Virus record (IMG/VR): IMGVR_UViG_3300008113_000564
Span: 1 to 25,385 of that record
Source of the DNA: a virus
Direction: 5' to 3' (one strand)
Length of the DNA: 25,385 nucleotides
Position 1 is the first letter of the stretch; each line of letters starts with the position of its first letter. Below, in pieces: positions 21,524 to 25,385 of this stretch. Below the pieces are notes generated by a model, which was not told the origin of the DNA, did not search any database, and saw only the letters and a list, made by a program, of their open reading frames with translations. Made by a program: the position numbers and the translations under genes.

Positions 21524-24500
21524 ATGTCAAATTTTTTCTACAGAAGGCTTAATTTTTATGATAAAACGGGAAGTCCATTAAATTTCGAATATATCGGAGC
21601 TACTGGACCGAGCGAGCTTGATCTTAAATTTACCTACATAACTAACTCGTCTGTTTCTAGCTCGGGTGCATGTTCAGTTGCTCAACTTGATAATAACACG
21701 TCACCTTACATAGACTTAAATCCTACTGATTTAAACGGGTACTACATAAACAGTTGGGCAACGGAAGCAAATGATTATATTCTAAATGGAGCTGATGTAT
21801 TTCTATACGGAAGAATTGCAGGTCAGAATGAATTCAGCGCAAAGATAACTTCGGTTGTTGACAATTCAACATATTACAGAGTAAACTTCGAAACTGATAG
21901 CGTATCTGGACAGGAGTTAATAAGCTTGGATAATCAGATATATTTCAACACTGTCTATACAAATAGACCGGGTGGATATTTTAAGGGTAACATATATTTC
22001 GATCCGGTTTCTTCTGGACTTTACGAAAACCAGCAGATATTCATAGTACAGCTACTCGAATCTTCTGGTAATTTTGAATACGGACTTCCACACACTGGGG
22101 TAACTGGAGCTACTGCAGGTGTATGGAGAACTAGATGGTACAATGACAGCTACGGCGAAACTGATGTATCTGAAATACTTTTTACTTACAAGATCGAAGA
22201 CCAGTTAGAGGGTGGTGAAGGCAAACCTCTTATAGTTAGCTACCCAAACATAGTTTATAGTGTTGATGCAGATCCTACTGACTCATTGACTGGAAACGGA
22301 TACGTTTCAACAAGCACTGTTAGTTCAGAGGCTCTTTCGATTAACGTTGCAATTAACGCAACAGATCTTGCTTCAAATATTTACGAGAGAAAATTAATAG
22401 TAGAAGATATCAGTAGTGGAACCCCACAGAAGGTAATTGAGATAGATTTCTATGGTGAAATTATTGGCGAGGATGAAAGATTTGATATAATGCTTCGAAA
22501 TATAGGTAGAGCTTTCTACCAAGAAGATTCGATTATATTAAGAGATCACGATCCGAATGAGCCCCTTCCGAATTATTTGGAAATAAACGAGAAAAGGAAA
22601 GAGCTACTTGTAGCAGGAGAGGAAATTTTTCCTTATTTGGGAAGTTATAAGGGGCTTATAAATGCAATAAAATTTTTCGGGTATCAGGATCTTAGAATAA
22701 AGGAGTATTGGTTAAATCTTCAATACCAAAGCTTGAAGCTGGAATCGCCTTTGCAACAGAATGCACAGTTTCTTAGGGCGATAAAGAATCAGCAGAAAGG
22801 TGGATATTCCCAAAGCTACCAGATAGGAGATGTATTAGACAATCCAAATTCAGGTAAATATAAGCTGGTTCAGACATATGGACCCGACGGGAACGGTAAC
22901 TACGTGTTAGATGTTTCTTCAGAGGAAACCTTGCTTCCTAGCAGAACCTATAAAAAGACCTCCCTATTCGGTCTCTATTACGATATAAATAAGACAACCG
23001 GATATGATTCTGATTTTGGATATCCTGAGGTTATAGATTCTTTTCAGTTTACTCAAGAGGAAGTTCTTATAAAGATGTTTGCACTAAAGGAAAGGCTCAA
23101 GAGAGATTATCTTCCTTTAAACGCAAGAATCATAGACATCACGGGCGAGGGTATTTACTTCAACGTTTATAATACTAAGGCTTGGACCGATGTTATGGAA
23201 AGACCTGACATCGAATCAGGATTTTATACTGACATAAAGGTTACACCGGATTTTGGATTTTTAGAAGATCTTAGAAATTTCTCAACAAGACCTTTAGCAA
23301 ATTCAATACAAACCCCAAGCTCATACAATAATTATTATAAAATCGAATCCAGCGTTGGCGGCGGAACCGGAAGTGCTATGTATTTCTCCGGAATTCCTGC
23401 AACGGGACCGAATCCTTTATTGACGGTAACCGCGGGTAAAACATACGAATTTAGTTTCGATACAGATGGATTTGATCTCTACATAACAACCGATAGCTCT
23501 TTAAATCAGAGCGATCCTATCGGATTAACTGGAAATGGTGCAACTGCGGGTTCTTCTAGTATTGTTTGGTATGTAAATCCTCAGCAGACATCTCCTGTTT
23601 ATTATTATTCTTCGCCCAATAAGGCACTTCTGAATGGTGTGATCAATGTCTTGCCTTCCGAATTATCTGATCTTGGTAATATAATAGACCCTCTTTCATT
23701 CCAACAGAATTATAGTGCAAATCAGAATCAATCACTTATAAGTTCAATAAGCGAATTCTATACACTTAAACAGAATTCCGACCTAGTTGAACTTGGAGAT
23801 GGGAAATACGATCCACCTGCCTACATAGATCCTGTAACGGGACTCCAATACCAGACACCGATAGGAATGCCTATTATATTGGAGTTGATCAGAGACATAT
23901 GGTCTTGGGATGAGCTTAACATAAGCTGGTCTTCATTATTAATACCTTCATTCAAAGTTGGAAGCAGGGTATTGTATAAACCCACAAACATATATGGAAC
24001 GGTTACTAGCGTTGATTACTCTACAGGGATCTACGATATTTTACTCGATAATTCAACTACAGTAACAACTGACGAGTCCTCCTTATTTTCAAGCATCCAA
24101 AATTACACCATACTTAACTGGAAGAACGTAGATTTCTCAAACATGGTTGATATTGAATGGATCATAAATAAACCAGCAACACAACAAGGAAGCCCTTATA
24201 ATTTTCAATTTAGAGGATCTATACTGGACTTTTATACATTAGCCCACTTTGTACCATACACTGGGGTTTATCAAGTAACTTGCAACGTTTATGATGCGTT
24301 TAATGCTAAAACAGTAGCAATCAAGAATGGAGCTATAACAGTTAGTCCTAAAGTTATAGATATCGATGCTTGGTCTAGATTTAGAGAGGTTGAAGACTAT
24401 AGATGGAGAAATGTATATAGGGAATGGGACGATTACAGCTCTATCTGGGAATATCCCGCCGAGGGAAAATCTATAGAAGTTCTGGAAAGAACAATTCCTG

Positions 24501-25385
24501 CGGAAATACTTGATTTTGCAACATACGGTAATAAATCAGAAGAAGGACAGGATGTTTACGTCAAGGTCAACCCTGATCCAATAGGTGCAACCGGATACGT
24601 TTCTTTTACCCAGTCTGAAATATCAATAAGCGACATATCATCGTATTTAATAATATCTGGACAATATGGTTTAGCAACAATAACTTGTTCAACTGCTCAC
24701 GGTTTACAAACGGGAGACGAAGTAACTTTACTTAACACAATTTCTCAGCTAACTGGAAGATGGGTGGTGACGGTGCCTTCCGGATCAACTACCACTTTTA
24801 AGATTCCTGTAACAATGGAATCTACTTGGAACTTTACTTATATTCAAACCGGTCCTACTAGAATCTCTGTTGATACATCAATATACCCAAATCAGTATTT
24901 TACTGGAACTGGATCTGTCTCAGTTTATGCTGGGGGCAGACTTATTGGATCAGCTGAAACGGGGGATTCCCTATACAGAACAGCTAATGCTATAGTTTCC
25001 TCTGTAAATTCATTGAGAACTTACCCCGATTATTTCGCATCTTGCTCAGATCCTGGCCTAGACCCTGTTACTGTTGTTATCAGTGCTCCGGATGAATTAG
25101 GCGCAGATCAAAACGGCGTGGCACTGGCTTTTGAAGTTAGCGGATCGCTATCAATATCATCAGCTTCTACTGGATTGACAGGTGGGGTCACAGCAGAGGA
25201 AACTTACGTATACTGGACAGAGTCTAGTGAATCCCTGCCCAACTCAAATCTTAAATATTGGGGAACAAAGAGGATAAACTGGAACATATTCTCTGATAAT
25301 AACTGGGATAATGGATACGCACACACGTGGTTCGATTATGAATTTAATAATGATTGGCTGGGTGGTTATGAATTACATAATATTA
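21524..25385 (+). CDS. Giant baseplate wedge protein, gp7-like (3' partial)
   Basis: The frame is open from ATG 21524, three bases after the previous stop, to the window end, giving at least 1287 residues without a stop codon. The size and its place after gp25 and gp6 fit the gp7 role, which in T4 (1032 aa) tethers the wedge periphery. Near residue 320-380 is LRNIGRAFYQEDSIILRDHD, then PYLGSYKGLINAIKFFGYQD, a helical tail-wedge pattern. Near 510-545 is FALKERLKRDYLPLNARIID. From ~780 there are Trp-rich segments (WSWDELNISWSSL; NWKNVDFSNMVDIEW), an Ig/PKD-like domain near 885-945 (FVPYTGVYQVTCNVYDAFNA), a very polar WRNVYREWDDYSSIWEY, and more beta-rich Ser/Thr-rich regions (TGTGSVSVYAGG). Direct homology to gp7 is not demonstrable by eye. 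The C-terminus is missing. Confidence 0.72.
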   Translation, partial: MSNFFYRRLNFYDKTGSPLNFEYIGATGPSELDLKFTYITNSSVSSSGACSVAQLDNNTSPYIDLNPTDLNGYYINSWATEANDYILNGADVFLYGRIAGQNEFSAKITSVVDNSTYYRVNFETDSVSGQELISLDNQIYFNTVYTNRPGGYFKGNIYFDPVSSGLYENQQIFIVQLLESSGNFEYGLPHTGVTGATAGVWRTRWYNDSYGETDVSEILFTYKIEDQLEGGEGKPLIVSYPNIVYSVDADPTDSLTGNGYVSTSTVSSEALSINVAINATDLASNIYERKLIVEDISSGTPQKVIEIDFYGEIIGEDERFDIMLRNIGRAFYQEDSIILRDHDPNEPLPNYLEINEKRKELLVAGEEIFPYLGSYKGLINAIKFFGYQDLRIKEYWLNLQYQSLKLESPLQQNAQFLRAIKNQQKGGYSQSYQIGDVLDNPNSGKYKLVQTYGPDGNGNYVLDVSSEETLLPSRTYKKTSLFGLYYDINKTTGYDSDFGYPEVIDSFQFTQEEVLIKMFALKERLKRDYLPLNARIIDITGEGIYFNVYNTKAWTDVMERPDIESGFYTDIKVTPDFGFLEDLRNFSTRPLANSIQTPSSYNNYYKIESSVGGGTGSAMYFSGIPATGPNPLLTVTAGKTYEFSFDTDGFDLYITTDSSLNQSDPIGLTGNGATAGSSSIVWYVNPQQTSPVYYYSSPNKALLNGVINVLPSELSDLGNIIDPLSFQQNYSANQNQSLISSISEFYTLKQNSDLVELGDGKYDPPAYIDPVTGLQYQTPIGMPIILELIRDIWSWDELNISWSSLLIPSFKVGSRVLYKPTNIYGTVTSVDYSTGIYDILLDNSTTVTTDESSLFSSIQNYTILNWKNVDFSNMVDIEWIINKPATQQGSPYNFQFRGSILDFYTLAHFVPYTGVYQVTCNVYDAFNAKTVAIKNGAITVSPKVIDIDAWSRFREVEDYRWRNVYREWDDYSSIWEYPAEGKSIEVLERTIPAEILDFATYGNKSEEGQDVYVKVNPDPIGATGYVSFTQSEISISDISSYLIISGQYGLATITCSTAHGLQTGDEVTLLNTISQLTGRWVVTVPSGSTTTFKIPVTMESTWNFTYIQTGPTRISVDTSIYPNQYFTGTGSVSVYAGGRLIGSAETGDSLYRTANAIVSSVNSLRTYPDYFASCSDPGLDPVTVVISAPDELGADQNGVALAFEVSGSLSISSASTGLTGGVTAEETYVYWTESSESLPNSNLKYWGTKRINWNIFSDNNWDNGYAHTWFDYEFNNDWLGGYELHNI

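Overview
The window is a stretch of virion-structure genes from a tailed bacteriophage with a contractile (myovirus, T4-type) tail. The evidence is a run of recognisable baseplate and neck families: a gp53-like wedge protein, a gp27/gpD-like hub, a gp5-type OB-fold spike with a histidine tip, a gp13-like neck protein, a gp25-family wedge protein, a gp6/J-like wedge protein, and a very large gp7-like wedge protein that runs off the right edge. The DNA is AT-rich, genes are packed with short gaps or small overlaps, and almost all lie on the + strand. Most starts lack a Shine-Dalgarno sequence and instead follow A-rich leaders, as is typical of Bacteroidota. A large phage of a Bacteroidota host is therefore my best guess; it is an inference, not a sequence match.

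Layout. 1-1083: C-terminal part of a compact glutamine-dependent asparagine synthetase-like protein, cut by the left edge. 1138-6573: small unrecognised proteins plus one Nudix hydrolase. Four of these proteins share an aromatic FxxF-like N-terminus, and two end it in (V/I)NE, resembling T4 capsid-targeting propeptides. One minus-strand gene (2217-2945) sits among them with its own promoter-like box and a shared bidirectional terminator. 6594-15324: the tail and baseplate hub block, with two possible tube-cap/initiator proteins (one carrying a 23-residue tandem repeat array), the gp53-like protein, the hub, the spike and an unknown protein with a Pro-rich hydrophobic end. 15398-17984: a two-gene insert with overlapping reading frames, encoding a four-S1-domain RNA-binding protein and an amidoligase-like enzyme fused to a beta-helix-like tail. 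18001-18777: neck protein, followed by a strong terminator. 18885-25385: baseplate wedge block (gp25, gp6, an unknown protein, gp7-like).

Regulation. A box reading (T)GGATATATA or a close variant (CGATATATA, GAATATATA) lies about 26-39 bases upstream of the first gene of several blocks, on the correct strand each time and without an obvious -35 element. This looks like a phage-specific late promoter analogous to T4 TATAAATA. Two intrinsic terminators (2195-2218 and 18797-18830) fall at block ends. No stretch longer than about 110 bases lacks a gene, and I see no tRNA, CRISPR array, insertion sequence or integrase.

How the genes work together. Most products would build the tail tip and wedges. 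The S1 protein would plausibly help translate the leaderless or SD-less late mRNAs. The asparagine synthetase, the amidoligase and the Nudix enzyme are auxiliary metabolic or protein-modifying genes carried inside the late region. The amidoligase/beta-helix fusion, the repeat array between hub and spike, and the shared N-terminal motif are the least explained and most interesting elements.
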